Below are positions 8,598 through 17,425 of a DNA stretch of 64,000 bases, piece after piece. Both the position numbers and the translations under genes were made by a program. This stretch comes from an uncultured Clostridia bacterium (GTDB lineage Bacteria > Bacillota > Clostridia > Oscillospirales > Acutalibacteraceae). The stretch's first letter is position 1. Every line of letters begins with the position of its first letter. The stretch spans positions 62,001-126,000 of the forward strand of contig CANQBP010000003.1 in the NCBI GenBank assembly GCA_947589415.1. Direction: 5' to 3'. The notes below the pieces were generated by a model. It worked only from the letters and a program-made list of their open reading frames with translations. It made no database searches and was not told the DNA's origin.

Positions 8598-9427
8598 TCT
8601 CCAAAACTCTCCTTAATATTTCGGCTTTTTGCAAGAAGTCCTTCAAGAGCTTCCCTGTCACCGCTCTGTATTGCTGATTTTATGCGGTTGAGGTTTTGCG
8701 TCAATATATCTATTTCCTCTATGAGCGGATCACGGTTTTCAAGAAAAAGCTCCGTCCATAGTTTTTCATTTATATTTGCTACCCTTGATACGTCACGGTA
8801 GCTCCCTGCCGAAAAGCCTTTATGTTTCGGACAGGTCGGACTCATAACGTATGAACAGGCTATGACATGGGGGAGTTGTGAGGTGAATGAAATTATTCGG
8901 TCATGTTCTTCGGGCGTTGAATAAATTATCTGTCCGAAACGGAGTTTTCTCATAAGATTACCCACCGTTTCAACCGCACCTTTTTCAGCATCACAAGGAA
9001 CGATAACACAACTTGCCCCGACAAACAAATCAGGCTCGGAAGCGGAAAATCCGTTTTTCTCCTTTCCTGCCATGGGGTGACAGCCTACAAAACTGAAACC
9101 GTATTCCTCGGAAACGGCGGAAAGCTCACGGCACAGACCGGTCTTTATGCCTGCACTGTCGGTTACAATACAATTCTGCGGGATAAGTTGTGCATTATCT
9201 TTAACAAACCTGACCGCTGCATCGGGAAATGTTCCGAGTATCAGCATATCGGCGCTGCTAAGCGACTCTATACTGCCAATTTCATCTATTGCACCGCAGG
9301 CAAGCGCATCTTCAAGAGGTTTACGGCTGCGGTTTATACCTGTAACATGATAATCGGTATATTTTTTTATTGCTTTTGCAAAGGAACCGCCGATAATTCC
9401 CAATCCGTATATTACAATTTTCATCAA
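8594..9427 (-). CDS. tyrA: Prephenate dehydrogenase
   Basis: NAD(P)-dependent oxidative decarboxylation of prephenate to 4-hydroxyphenylpyruvate, on the way to tyrosine. The N-terminal Rossmann motif GLGIIGGSFAKAI is followed by the catalytic-histidine segment GCHPMAGKE and a helical C-terminal dimerisation region. At 277 aa it lacks a C-terminal ACT domain, so direct tyrosine feedback through such a domain is not expected. It overlaps aroB by 4 nt. The two start Met codons (MMK) make the exact start uncertain by one codon. Confidence 0.93.
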   Translation of the reverse strand: MMKIVIYGLGIIGGSFAKAIKKYTDYHVTGINRSRKPLEDALACGAIDEIGSIESLSSADMLILGTFPDAAVRFVKDNAQLIPQNCIVTDSAGIKTGLCRELSAVSEEYGFSFVGCHPMAGKEKNGFSASEPDLFVGASCVIVPCDAEKGAVETVGNLMRKLRFGQIIYSTPEEHDRIISFTSQLPHVIACSYVMSPTCPKHKGFSAGSYRDVSRVANINEKLWTELFLENRDPLIEEIDILTQNLNRIKSAIQSGDREALEGLLAKSRNIKESFGE

Positions 9428-9534
9428 TTCGCTGCGGAATTAAAAATCCCGAAACTCCCTCCCTATATCTAACTAAGAATATTATATCACCTGCGTGATA
9501 TATTTGCAATAATTTATATAAGACATACTGCAAA

Positions 9535-9570
9535 GTCCCGACGGTTCGGCAGTTCCAAAACCGTCGGGAC
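9535..9570 (-). terminator. Terminator after the LysR gene
   Basis: A perfect 12-bp GC-rich stem (GTCCCGACGGTT with its complement) sits 16 nt beyond the stop of the minus-strand regulator gene. The trailing T-run is short. Confidence 0.7.
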
Positions 9571-9586
9571 ATAAAGCCCGAATATT

Positions 9587-10498
9587 CTATCTTTCATATC
9601 CGTCAATATACTCTTTGAAAAGTTCAAGATATCTTTCGGCAATTTTGCTGAGATTTCTCTCGGAAGAGCATATATATCCGACCTCCATTATTTCCTCACT
9701 TTGCAGAGGTATGGCGATTATATCTGTTCCGTTTAGGTCACTGCTAAGTATCCCTGACGAAATTGTATAGCCGTTCAGACCGATAATTAAGTTAAAGAGT
9801 GTGGCACGGTCTGAAACTATGATCGTCTTAGGACTCTTTATAGTGCTGTGGAGTTCTTCGGAAAAATAAAAAGAATTGTTTATTCCCTGATCATATGTAA
9901 GTCTGGGATATTCAATCAAGTCCTCCATACTCACCGAGTCTTTGACTGCAAGCGGATTATTCCTGCTGACAAATACATGGGGAGAGGCTGTGAATTGCGG
10001 GATAAATTTAAGCTCCGTTTTTTGCAGGATATGCTGTATGACTTCACGGTTAAAATTACTTAAATATATAATTCCCAGTTCGGATCGTTGGGTGTGAACG
10101 TCCTCGATGATATCATATGTCCGCATTTCACGGAGAGAAAATTCGTATTTGTCCTTTCCGTACTCTTTCACTAATGCGACAAAGGCGTTCACCGCAAATG
10201 CATAATGCTGCGCTGATACGGCAAATACCCGCCTTACGGGTTCGCCGTGTTTATAGGTGTTTTCCAAAAGCTCCGCCTGTTCGACAACCTGCCTTGCATA
10301 CGACAGAAATTTTATACCGTCATCTGACAAAATAACCCCACGGTTATTCCTTAAAAATATAGTTATTCCCATTTCCTGTTCCAGATCGGATACCGCCTTT
10401 GACAGACTGGGCTGCGTGATAAAAAGTTTCTGTGCTGCCATTGTAATTGAGCCGCATTGTACAATCTCTATTATATATTTTAATTGTTGTAGAGTCAT
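9587..10498 (-). CDS. LysR-family transcriptional regulator, probably of metE
   Basis: DNA-binding regulator. The winged helix-turn-helix occupies residues 1-60 (GSITMAAQKLFITQPSLSKA, then LEQEMGITIFLRNNRG), and a two-lobed effector-binding domain fills the rest (303 aa, family-typical). A longer in-frame start exists 54 nt upstream, but MTLQQLKYIIEI is the canonical LysR start and GGAG lies 9 nt before it. It follows metE by 16 nt on the same strand, so it is probably co-transcribed. A LysR-type T-N11-A palindrome upstream of metE suggests it controls the operon. The effector (homocysteine, O-acetylserine or another compound) cannot be told from sequence. Confidence 0.88.
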   Translation of the reverse strand: MTLQQLKYIIEIVQCGSITMAAQKLFITQPSLSKAVSDLEQEMGITIFLRNNRGVILSDDGIKFLSYARQVVEQAELLENTYKHGEPVRRVFAVSAQHYAFAVNAFVALVKEYGKDKYEFSLREMRTYDIIEDVHTQRSELGIIYLSNFNREVIQHILQKTELKFIPQFTASPHVFVSRNNPLAVKDSVSMEDLIEYPRLTYDQGINNSFYFSEELHSTIKSPKTIIVSDRATLFNLIIGLNGYTISSGILSSDLNGTDIIAIPLQSEEIMEVGYICSSERNLSKIAERYLELFKEYIDGYER

Positions 10499-10514
10499 CA
10501 AAGGTACTCCGTTT

Positions 10515-12788
10515 CTATACGTTAATTTCTTCTCTGATTTCCTTTGCCGCACTTACAAGATTTTTTAGTGAAGCAACGGTTTCGGTATATCCTCTTGTTT
10601 TTAGACCGCAGTCCGGATTTATCCATAGTTTTTCCGGCGAAATTTTGAGAAGCATCTTTCGGATCGAATTTTTTATCTCCTCCTTAGACGGTATCCTCGG
10701 TGAATGGATATCGTACACACCCGGCCCCGCCTCCGTGCGGAAATTATTTTCTTTCAAATCATCAAGAATTGTAAGATCCGACCGTGATGCCTCAAATGTT
10801 ATAACATCGGCATCCATATCGTCAATTTCCTTTATTATATCCGAAAACTCACTATAACACATATGAGTATGTATCTGTGTTTCGGGTTTTACTCCGCTGT
10901 GTACCAGTCTGAAAGCGGGTATCGCCCAATCAAGATAAGATTTTCGATCCGATTTTCTTATGGGTAGCTTTTCACGCAACGCAGCCTCGTCTACCTGTAT
11001 TATTGAAATTCCGTTTTTCTCAAGATCATTTACTTCATCACGTATCGCAAGTGCTATTTGAAATGCACTTTCCCTCAAAGAAATATCTTCACGGGGAAAT
11101 GACCAGTTTAGTATAGTAACAGGCCCTGTCAACATTCCTTTTATCGGTTTTTCTGTAAGGCTGCGGGTATATGACGACCATTTTACCGTCATGGGTTTTG
11201 CTCGTGAGATATCTCCCCATATGATAGGAGGCTTTACGCAGCGTGTGCCGTATGACTGTACCCATGCCTTTTCCGTGAAAACATAACCGTTAAGACATTC
11301 CCCGAAATACTCTACCATATCATTTCTTTCAAATTCTCCGTGTACAAGAACATCAAGACCGATTTCTTCCTGTAACTCAATACATTCCGCTATTTTCGCT
11401 TTAATGAAATTTTCGTACTTCTCTTCACTTATGTCGCCTTTGCGGTAGGAAGCACGTATCTGGCGTATTTCTTCCGTCTGTGGAAATGAGCCTATGGTCG
11501 TTGTCGGGAAAAGAGGGAGTTTGAGGGTACGTTTCTGTATTTTTTCACGTTCCGAAAATTCGGGTGATCTTGAAAAATCTTTATCGGATAGTGCAGCTAT
11601 GCGTTCTTTTACCGCTGTATCATCTTCCGTGCGCTTCCTGCAAAACAGCAGGGTGTTCTGTATAAATTCGTTTGTCTTATCGGGACTGTGAGAAGTGATA
11701 ATCAATTTAAGCTCGGCAAGCTCCGAGAGTTTTTCCTCCGCATAGGCAAAATACCTTTTTTGGCTTTCGGGCAGTTTGGTTTCGTTTTTGAGTGTGTATG
11801 GAACGTGCAAAAGCGAGCATGAAGTTCCTATTACCGTGTCAGCACATATTTTCTGTAATTCCGATACTGTATCAAGTGTATGGCGGTAATTATTTTTCCA
11901 TATATTTTTACCGTTAATTATTCCCGCAAATAATGTCTTATCATTCGGAAATCCTTTTTCTCTGACTAACTCAAGGCTCTTTGAACCCTCGACAAAATCA
12001 AGCCCTATGCCGTCAAAATCAAGACTGCATACGTCCGCATAACAATCCCTTATATCACCGAAAAAGGTTTGAAGGATAATTTTTGTCTTTCCCTTTTTCT
12101 CAAGAATTTTTTGATACAGATCTTTAAAGTGTTTTATGTCCGCTTTTGTCATATCTCTGACAAGACAGGGCTCGTCAAGCTGAATCCAATCAGCTCCCAA
12201 GCTGCCGAGTTTGTTGATGATCTCAATGTATGTTTCCGCAATTTTTTCGGAAAGCTCCCATTTATCCTTATTGCCCGCATATTTTGACAGCATTAGGAAG
12301 CTGTATGCGCCCGTCAAAACAGGCTTTGTTTTAATACCGTTTTCAAGGGCTTCACTAAACAATTCAAACGGTTTGTTCCCGTTAAGTTTTATTTCCGTCG
12401 CATCGTCTATTTCCGGTACCATATAGTGATAATTTGTATTAAACCATTTTTTCATTGCCAGCGCTTTGACATCACCCGATTTTCCCTGATATCCTCTTGC
12501 CATGGCAAAGTATGTATCAAGCTCCGTTAACTTCAGGTCAAGATAACGTTTCGGTATTACATTTAGCAGAAATGCCATATCAAGCATACCGTCGTAAAAT
12601 GAAAAATCATTTGACGGTATGAAGTCTATGGAGTTCCTGCTTTGTATCTCATAAGCCGAAAGACGAAGTGATTTTGCTGTGGTGTTAAGTGCATCGGCAG
12701 TAATCTCTTTGCGAAAATATTTCTCGCTTGCAAATTTAAGCTCCCTTTGTACACCAATTCTCGGATATCCTATAACAGATGTTTTCAT
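10515..12788 (-). CDS. metE: Cobalamin-independent methionine synthase
   Basis: Transfers the methyl group of 5-methyltetrahydropteroyl-glutamate to homocysteine, giving methionine without B12. The protein has the duplicated barrel architecture and full length (757 aa). Zinc ligands are seen in HTHMCYSEF (His and Cys), FEASRSD (Glu) and NPDCGLKTRG (Cys). The ATG at 12797 would leave only 1 nt after AAGGTGG, so the ATG at 12788 (giving MKTSVIGYPRIG) is preferred. It shares an operon with the LysR gene. No SAM riboswitch or T-box is visible in the 220-nt leader region. Confidence 0.95.
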   Translation of the reverse strand: MKTSVIGYPRIGVQRELKFASEKYFRKEITADALNTTAKSLRLSAYEIQSRNSIDFIPSNDFSFYDGMLDMAFLLNVIPKRYLDLKLTELDTYFAMARGYQGKSGDVKALAMKKWFNTNYHYMVPEIDDATEIKLNGNKPFELFSEALENGIKTKPVLTGAYSFLMLSKYAGNKDKWELSEKIAETYIEIINKLGSLGADWIQLDEPCLVRDMTKADIKHFKDLYQKILEKKGKTKIILQTFFGDIRDCYADVCSLDFDGIGLDFVEGSKSLELVREKGFPNDKTLFAGIINGKNIWKNNYRHTLDTVSELQKICADTVIGTSCSLLHVPYTLKNETKLPESQKRYFAYAEEKLSELAELKLIITSHSPDKTNEFIQNTLLFCRKRTEDDTAVKERIAALSDKDFSRSPEFSEREKIQKRTLKLPLFPTTTIGSFPQTEEIRQIRASYRKGDISEEKYENFIKAKIAECIELQEEIGLDVLVHGEFERNDMVEYFGECLNGYVFTEKAWVQSYGTRCVKPPIIWGDISRAKPMTVKWSSYTRSLTEKPIKGMLTGPVTILNWSFPREDISLRESAFQIALAIRDEVNDLEKNGISIIQVDEAALREKLPIRKSDRKSYLDWAIPAFRLVHSGVKPETQIHTHMCYSEFSDIIKEIDDMDADVITFEASRSDLTILDDLKENNFRTEAGPGVYDIHSPRIPSKEEIKNSIRKMLLKISPEKLWINPDCGLKTRGYTETVASLKNLVSAAKEIREEINV

Positions 12789-12875
12789 ATTATTCATGCC
12801 ACCTTTTTGTTGTTTCGTAGTTATTGTAACATTTTTTTTAATATATGTGGTAACATCTGTTTTTTGTGGCTGAAC

Positions 12876-12890
12876 ATAGTTTTAAACTAT
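12876..12890 (-). promoter_or_regulatory. Candidate LysR-type operator upstream of metE
   Basis: ATAGTTTTAAACTAT is a perfect palindrome around a central T and contains T-N11-A (12877-12889), the LysR-family consensus. It lies 86 nt upstream of the metE start codon, and the operon encodes its own LysR regulator. Confidence 0.55.
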
Positions 12891-12970
12891 AACCGCAGGA
12901 AAATTTTTTCTTATCTTTCGTACCGTGTAATGTCCCGCATCGAAAATAGAGCTTTTAACCTGACATCAGC

Positions 12971-13005
12971 ATATTCCCCCACCTTTTTCGGACGGGGGGG
13001 AATAT
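12971..13005 (-). terminator. Hairpin between the bile salt hydrolase gene and the metE leader
   Basis: ATATTCCCCC pairs with GGGGGAATAT just past the stop of the minus-strand hydrolase gene. There is no T-run on either side, so it is a terminator-like or boundary hairpin. Confidence 0.5.
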
Positions 13006-13013
13006 AGTGTACA

Positions 13014-13985
13014 TCAATTCAGAATATTAAGCTCGTCGCATTTTGCAAGCTGATAAATCGAGAGCTCACTTCCGTCGAGATCTTCACGGTGCATATCTAT
13101 ACCGTTTATCGTACTGTTTTCATAGGTCGTATAATAATAAATACCTTTGTCCGTGTTACAGCATGAGGTATATATCGTATATTCAAATCCGCCCGCTACC
13201 TTACAGCAACCCTTTTGTTGTGCAGCAGAACCGAGAATGTGAAAGAATTGATTTACACTTTCAATTTCGGAATCTCCGGATATGGAATTGAGTTTAGTAA
13301 ACGCCGCCTTTACAAAGCGTGATGCCGATGATAAATCTCCGGGTAAACCGAAACTTCCCATGCCTCTGCTGTATGTCTTGAGCGGTATATCGGGTGAAAA
13401 TCTGTTGGTGGGGTCTTCACGGGTAAGACCCATATAGTTTGCCAGATTGAGCATCTGAAAATCAAACGTGGGGTTATTCGTCATTACGCCGACAGGATTG
13501 TCATATATTTTGAGTCCGTCCTTTACAGACTCGACAACAATACTTTCGCTGCTGTCGGAGATTATCCAATGGAGAGGTGAGAGCGGGAGCTGTTTGCTGA
13601 AGTTCTCGTCCAAAAGATTTATGTGTGAAAGTTTCTCTTTTGCTTCGCCGATATCGGCGCACTGACCGAGTATCCAAGGGATAAACTCAAACGGGGTGAT
13701 ATTGTCCTTATTCGGCTCTTCCGACTTATAATCCGCATTTCCGGGAAAATTAAGACCTGCCATACTAAGTCCTTTTTCGTTTGTTGCATCATAATACAAC
13801 GGATAATTCTCCTGAACAAACGCCATTCCGATAATTGCGTAATGCGTCTTTATATTACCCGCTTTGCGGAAATTAAACGGATAATTTCTCGGTGTTACGG
13901 TTACTGTCTGATTATACGAAAATTCATAATCAAGCGTCCTTCCGAAATAATGGTCTTTTGTCTTGTAGGTTGCTGCTGTACACAT
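13014..13985 (-). CDS. bsh: Bile salt hydrolase (choloylglycine hydrolase family)
   Basis: N-terminal nucleophile hydrolase that cleaves glycine or taurine from conjugated bile salts. After Met removal, Cys2 would be the nucleophile (MCTAATYKTK). The supporting active-site residues are seen in FGRTLDYE (Arg16, Asp19), AGLNFPGNADY, MTNNPTFD and LPGDLSSASRFVKAAF. The 323-residue length and overall sequence strongly resemble Lactobacillus and Clostridium bile salt hydrolases rather than penicillin V acylases. There is no signal peptide, so it is cytosolic. AGGAGGAAAAG precedes the ATG. It forms its own transcription unit. The high similarity to lactobacillar enzymes, recalled rather than searched, raises the possibility of horizontal acquisition. 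Confidence 0.92.
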   Translation of the reverse strand: MCTAATYKTKDHYFGRTLDYEFSYNQTVTVTPRNYPFNFRKAGNIKTHYAIIGMAFVQENYPLYYDATNEKGLSMAGLNFPGNADYKSEEPNKDNITPFEFIPWILGQCADIGEAKEKLSHINLLDENFSKQLPLSPLHWIISDSSESIVVESVKDGLKIYDNPVGVMTNNPTFDFQMLNLANYMGLTREDPTNRFSPDIPLKTYSRGMGSFGLPGDLSSASRFVKAAFTKLNSISGDSEIESVNQFFHILGSAAQQKGCCKVAGGFEYTIYTSCCNTDKGIYYYTTYENSTINGIDMHREDLDGSELSIYQLAKCDELNILN

Positions 13986-14274
13986 AGTCTTTTCCTCCTG
14001 CTGATTTTAATATTATTTTTTAAATATCCCTGCCTGTTTATAAGGGGCGTGTGCTTACCTGTGCATAGAAAGTCATTCGTTTCCCGTTTGACGGTACCAA
14101 ACGTACCGAGTGCAGACGTATTGTTCCCGTGCGTTTACGGTTTTTGCTTTGATCTTACCGTACTTGATCATGAGGTCAAAAACAAAGAAAATTTCCGTTT
14201 ATAATCTTAATATCCTAACTTGACATATTATGTCCGAAGGAAATATAATAGTAAATGAAAACCAAGGTGATAAA

Positions 14275-15456
14275 ATGATACAGATAAAAAATCGGTCGGA
14301 ATGTTGCGGGTGCTGTGCCTGTGCGGTAAAATGTCCTCAAAAATGTATTCAAATGGTATCGGACAGCGAGGGATTTATCTATCCGTATGTGAATGGCGAA
14401 TTATGTATAAACTGCGGCTTGTGTGAGAAAACCTGCCCCGTTCTTAACTGTCCTGCAAATGAAAAAATCCGCCCATGTGACAAAACATATGTTTCCTACT
14501 GCAACGTTCCCGAAATAAGACTCAACAGCTCATCAGGCGGTATATTTTCCCTGTGTGCAGAACAAATATTAAAGAAAAACGGTGTCGTTTTCGGTGCGGC
14601 ATTTGACTGTGATTTTTCTGTGCATCATATAAAAATAGAAAAAATTGATGATATTAAGCTACTGCAGGGCAGTAAATACGTGCAGAGTAAAATCGAAAAT
14701 ACATTTGAACAGGTCAGGGCGGCACTTTGTGACGATAAATATGTCCTGTACAGCGGCACTGCGTGTCAAATATCAGCACTTAAACAATATCTGGCAGAGG
14801 ATTTTTGCAGGCTCTATACCGTAGATGTTCTTTGCCACGGTGTACCGAGTCCGCTGCTGTGGAAAAAGTATCTTGAGGAAAAAGAAACGGAATTTTCTTC
14901 AAAAATAAAAAATATAAATTTCAGAGATAAAAGCAGCGGTTGGAAAAGCTACTCGGTAAAAATAGAATTTTTAAACGGCAAAGTATATTCCCGAACCTTT
15001 GATAAAGATGTTTTTATGAGGCTGTTTTTGAGCAACATATGTCTTAGACCGTCGTGCCATGATTGTAAATTTAAAAGTGCGGACAGAATGTCGGATATAA
15101 CTGTGGGTGATGCTTGGGGAATCGGCAAATGTATGCCTGATATGGACGATGATATGGGAACATCTGTGGTTATCGTACATAGCGGTAAGGGAAAACAGCT
15201 TGCGGAAAGCATAACGGACAGAGTGACTGTTAAATCCTGTGATACCGATATTGTCTTACCGCCCGATGCCGACTCAAGAAAGTCTGTTATGCCGCATAGG
15301 AACAGACAAGTGTTTTTTCGGTATCTTGCAGACGGTTACGGTACTAAAGAGTTGGCGGTGCTGATAAAAAAACCGCTCTCAACTCGTTTTAAGGCTAAAA
15401 TTATTAAATTGTTAAGGTCTGCAAAAAGATTATTCCGCATTAAAATAATCAGTTGA
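14275..15456 (+). CDS. Coenzyme F420 hydrogenase/dehydrogenase beta-subunit family iron-sulfur protein
   Basis: Cytosolic redox protein. Residues 1-60 carry a two-[4Fe-4S] ferredoxin domain (CCGCCACAVKCP, then CINCGLCEKTCP). The FrhB-type N- and C-terminal domains follow (GGIFSLCAEQIL, YSGTACQISALKQYL, VLCHGVPSPLLWKKY, and a Cys pair in RPSCHDCKFK). In many gut bacteria this family is encoded beside polysaccharide pyruvyl transferases in exopolysaccharide loci. Here it stands alone, about 44 kb from the pyruvyl transferase at 58.7 kb. AAGGTG before the ATG at 14275 favours that start over one at 14230. The substrate and electron partner are unknown. Confidence 0.85.
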   Translation: MIQIKNRSECCGCCACAVKCPQKCIQMVSDSEGFIYPYVNGELCINCGLCEKTCPVLNCPANEKIRPCDKTYVSYCNVPEIRLNSSSGGIFSLCAEQILKKNGVVFGAAFDCDFSVHHIKIEKIDDIKLLQGSKYVQSKIENTFEQVRAALCDDKYVLYSGTACQISALKQYLAEDFCRLYTVDVLCHGVPSPLLWKKYLEEKETEFSSKIKNINFRDKSSGWKSYSVKIEFLNGKVYSRTFDKDVFMRLFLSNICLRPSCHDCKFKSADRMSDITVGDAWGIGKCMPDMDDDMGTSVVIVHSGKGKQLAESITDRVTVKSCDTDIVLPPDADSRKSVMPHRNRQVFFRYLADGYGTKELAVLIKKPLSTRFKAKIIKLLRSAKRLFRIKIIS

Positions 15457-15601
15457 TGCTCAAAAATACCGAAATATTCAATTGAGCCTATTTTAGTATA
15501 TCATTTTTTATAATATTTGACAATATCTGCCGTGTAAATTTTTTGAGTTTTTGTAATAATTTCATATAATTTTCAAAATGTAATTTTTTTTAAAATATCT
15601 A

Positions 15602-15630
15602 TTGATTTTTGAAAATCTTTATGATATAAT
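15602..15630 (+). promoter_or_regulatory. tRNA-Val promoter
   Basis: TTGATT (15602-15607), 17 nt, TATAAT (15625-15630), ending 32 nt before the tRNA. Confidence 0.8.
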
Positions 15631-15662
15631 AAGTACTGTTGTTGAGAGTTCAACAACATGAT

Positions 15663-15735
15663 GGGAGCATAGCTCAGCTGGGAGAGCATCTGCCTTACAA
15701 GCAGAGGGTCATAGGTTCGAGCCCTATTGTTCCCA
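15663..15735 (+). tRNA. tRNA-Val (anticodon UAC)
   Basis: A complete 73-nt cloverleaf: acceptor GGGAGCA/TGTTCCC, D stem GCTC/GAGC, anticodon stem TCTGC/GCAGA with loop CTTACAA, and T stem ATAGG/CCTAT. The discriminator is A and no CCA is encoded. Confidence 0.96.
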
Positions 15736-15750
15736 TTTTCTTTTTGCCCA

Positions 15751-15787
15751 AATGCGCCCGATTTTATTTTCGGGTGCATTTTATTTT
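15751..15787 (+). terminator. Terminator after tRNA-Val
   Basis: AATGCGCCCG pairs with CGGGTGCATT (one G-T), followed by TTATTTTTT. Confidence 0.85.
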
Positions 15788-15928
15788 TTAGCTTTCGGCA
15801 AATTGCTTTTGTACAAAATTTTATACCCCCCGTTTAAAAACGCTGCCGCCGAAAAATTAAATGTCACTATGTACAGAAATCCCGTCCGACAAATCAGAGA
15901 AAACTCCGCAAAAGTGATAGCTGTTTTA

Positions 15929-15957
15929 TGGACATTTCCGTATATTTGTTGTATTAT
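15929..15957 (+). promoter_or_regulatory. Promoter for the CBS-domain gene
   Basis: TGGACA (15929-15934), 17 nt, TATTAT (15952-15957), 33 nt before the start codon. Confidence 0.65.
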
Positions 15958-15989
15958 ATAGTTATATAAAAATGAAAGGGGAAATGCAG

Positions 15990-16409
15990 ATGAATCTGTT
16001 TTACCTTCTTAAGCCGAAAACTACGGTGGCTTATCTTAATAAAACGAGCAGCATAAGGCAGGGTCTTGAAAAAATGCGTGTACACGGCTATACGGCAATA
16101 CCCGTAATTGACGATAACGGGGAATACATAGGTACGGTAAGCGAGGGCGATTTCCTGCGCCATATCCTTGAACACGGTAATGAGGGTATGGGGGCGGTTG
16201 AGGAATACCGTATCATAGATATAGTTAATGAGGATAGAAACCACCCGGCAAAATCAACCGTTACAATGGATCAGCTTTTGCTTATGGTTATGGATCAGAA
16301 TTTTGTTCCTATAACAGATGACAGAAATGTGTTTATAGGTATTGTGACACGGCGTGATGTTATAAAATATTTTTATGATAAGGATAAAAAAACGGAAAAT
16401 AAACAGTAA
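15990..16409 (+). CDS. CBS-domain protein (two tandem CBS motifs)
   Basis: A small cytosolic protein made of a single CBS pair. The first motif ends in YTAIPVIDDNGEYIGTVSEG, the second in FVPITDDRNVFIGIVTRRDV. Such stand-alone pairs usually bind adenine nucleotides and sense energy or second messengers; the ligand is not known here. In-frame ATGs lie at 15972, 15984 and 15990. AAAGGGG 8 nt upstream favours the ATG at 15990 (139 aa). It has its own promoter; the weak hairpin at 16440-16475 (CCGTAATT/AATTACGG) may end the transcript. Confidence 0.88.
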   Translation: MNLFYLLKPKTTVAYLNKTSSIRQGLEKMRVHGYTAIPVIDDNGEYIGTVSEGDFLRHILEHGNEGMGAVEEYRIIDIVNEDRNHPAKSTVTMDQLLLMVMDQNFVPITDDRNVFIGIVTRRDVIKYFYDKDKKTENKQ

Positions 16410-16595
16410 ACGAACAATTCTGCGAATAAGTCGTGAAACCCGTAATTGGCGGGGCAAGGTTTAAACGAATTACGGATATTATTGAATAAGCGGCGTCCTT
16501 TGTGTAGAAAAATGATTGCGTTAATGACGAGGGAACTGAAATAACACGATTTACTGTAAAGAATAAAAATTTACTTTGAGGGAAATATATACATT

Positions 16596-17366
16596 ATGAA
16601 CATGATTTTTGACACACATTCGCATTATGATGATAAGTCTTTTGACGGGGACAGAGATACTCTGCTTGCCGATCTGTTTGAAAACGGAGTTTGTGCGGTT
16701 GTTAATCAGGGAACAGATGCGGATACTTCACGTTTCGGATTGGAGCTTGCAGAAAAGTATGACCATGTCTTTGCGGCGGTTGGTCTGCACCCGGAATGTC
16801 TGAATGAGAAAAGTACGAGGGATCTGGAGGAAATAAGAAATCTTGCACAACATAGTAAAGCGGTTGCAATAGGCGAAATAGGACTTGATTATTACTGCGA
16901 TACGGATAGGGAGCTGCAAAAGCGCATTTTTACGGCTCAACTTGATATGGCAAGAGAGCTTGATATGCCCGTCAATATACATGACAGAGAGGCACACGGC
17001 GATATGCTCGAAATACTAAAAAAATACTCCCCGACGGGCATACTACATTGTTTTTCGGGAAGTGTTGAAATGGCAAAGGATATAGTCGAAATCGGAATGT
17101 ATATAGGCGTGGGCGGTGTTGTGACCTTTAAAAATGCCGTGAAAATAGTTGAAACCGTTCGGAATATACCGCTTGAGAGAATTGTGCTTGAAACGGATTG
17201 TCCGTATCTTGCACCCGTACCGTTTAGGGGTAAGAGAAATAATTCGTCGTATATTAAATATATAGCCGAACGTATAGCGGAAATTAAAGAAACAGATGTA
17301 GAAAAAGTACTGGAGATAACAAAAAATAATGCCGAGTGTGTATATAAGATAAATAACAAAAAATAA
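16596..17366 (+). CDS. tatD: TatD family metal-dependent hydrolase (deoxyribonuclease)
   Basis: Cytosolic metal-dependent hydrolase of the amidohydrolase superfamily, with exonuclease activity in known members. The metal ligands are all in place: HSHYDD (His-x-His), GEIGLDYY (Glu), NIHDREAHGD (His), ILHCFSG (His) and LETDCPYLAP (Asp). Length (256 aa) is typical. A GAGGG site lies about 12 nt upstream; the second Met, two codons in, is an alternative start. It is followed after 59 nt by a short-chain dehydrogenase on the same strand. Confidence 0.93.
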   Translation: MNMIFDTHSHYDDKSFDGDRDTLLADLFENGVCAVVNQGTDADTSRFGLELAEKYDHVFAAVGLHPECLNEKSTRDLEEIRNLAQHSKAVAIGEIGLDYYCDTDRELQKRIFTAQLDMARELDMPVNIHDREAHGDMLEILKKYSPTGILHCFSGSVEMAKDIVEIGMYIGVGGVVTFKNAVKIVETVRNIPLERIVLETDCPYLAPVPFRGKRNNSSYIKYIAERIAEIKETDVEKVLEITKNNAECVYKINNKK

Positions 17367-17425
17367 ATATACTTTCTGTATTATATACTGTTTCTTTACA
17401 ATTTGTAAATAGAGGGGTGGAATCT

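Noticed and set aside
12789-13010. SAM riboswitch or T-box upstream of metE
   Set aside because: None of the conserved blocks is recognisable; only a LysR-type palindrome stands out.
15573-15779. Minus-strand open frame of 68 codons across tRNA-Val
   Set aside because: It is the reverse complement of the tRNA and its terminator; the peptide is the well-known artefact produced by tRNA genes.
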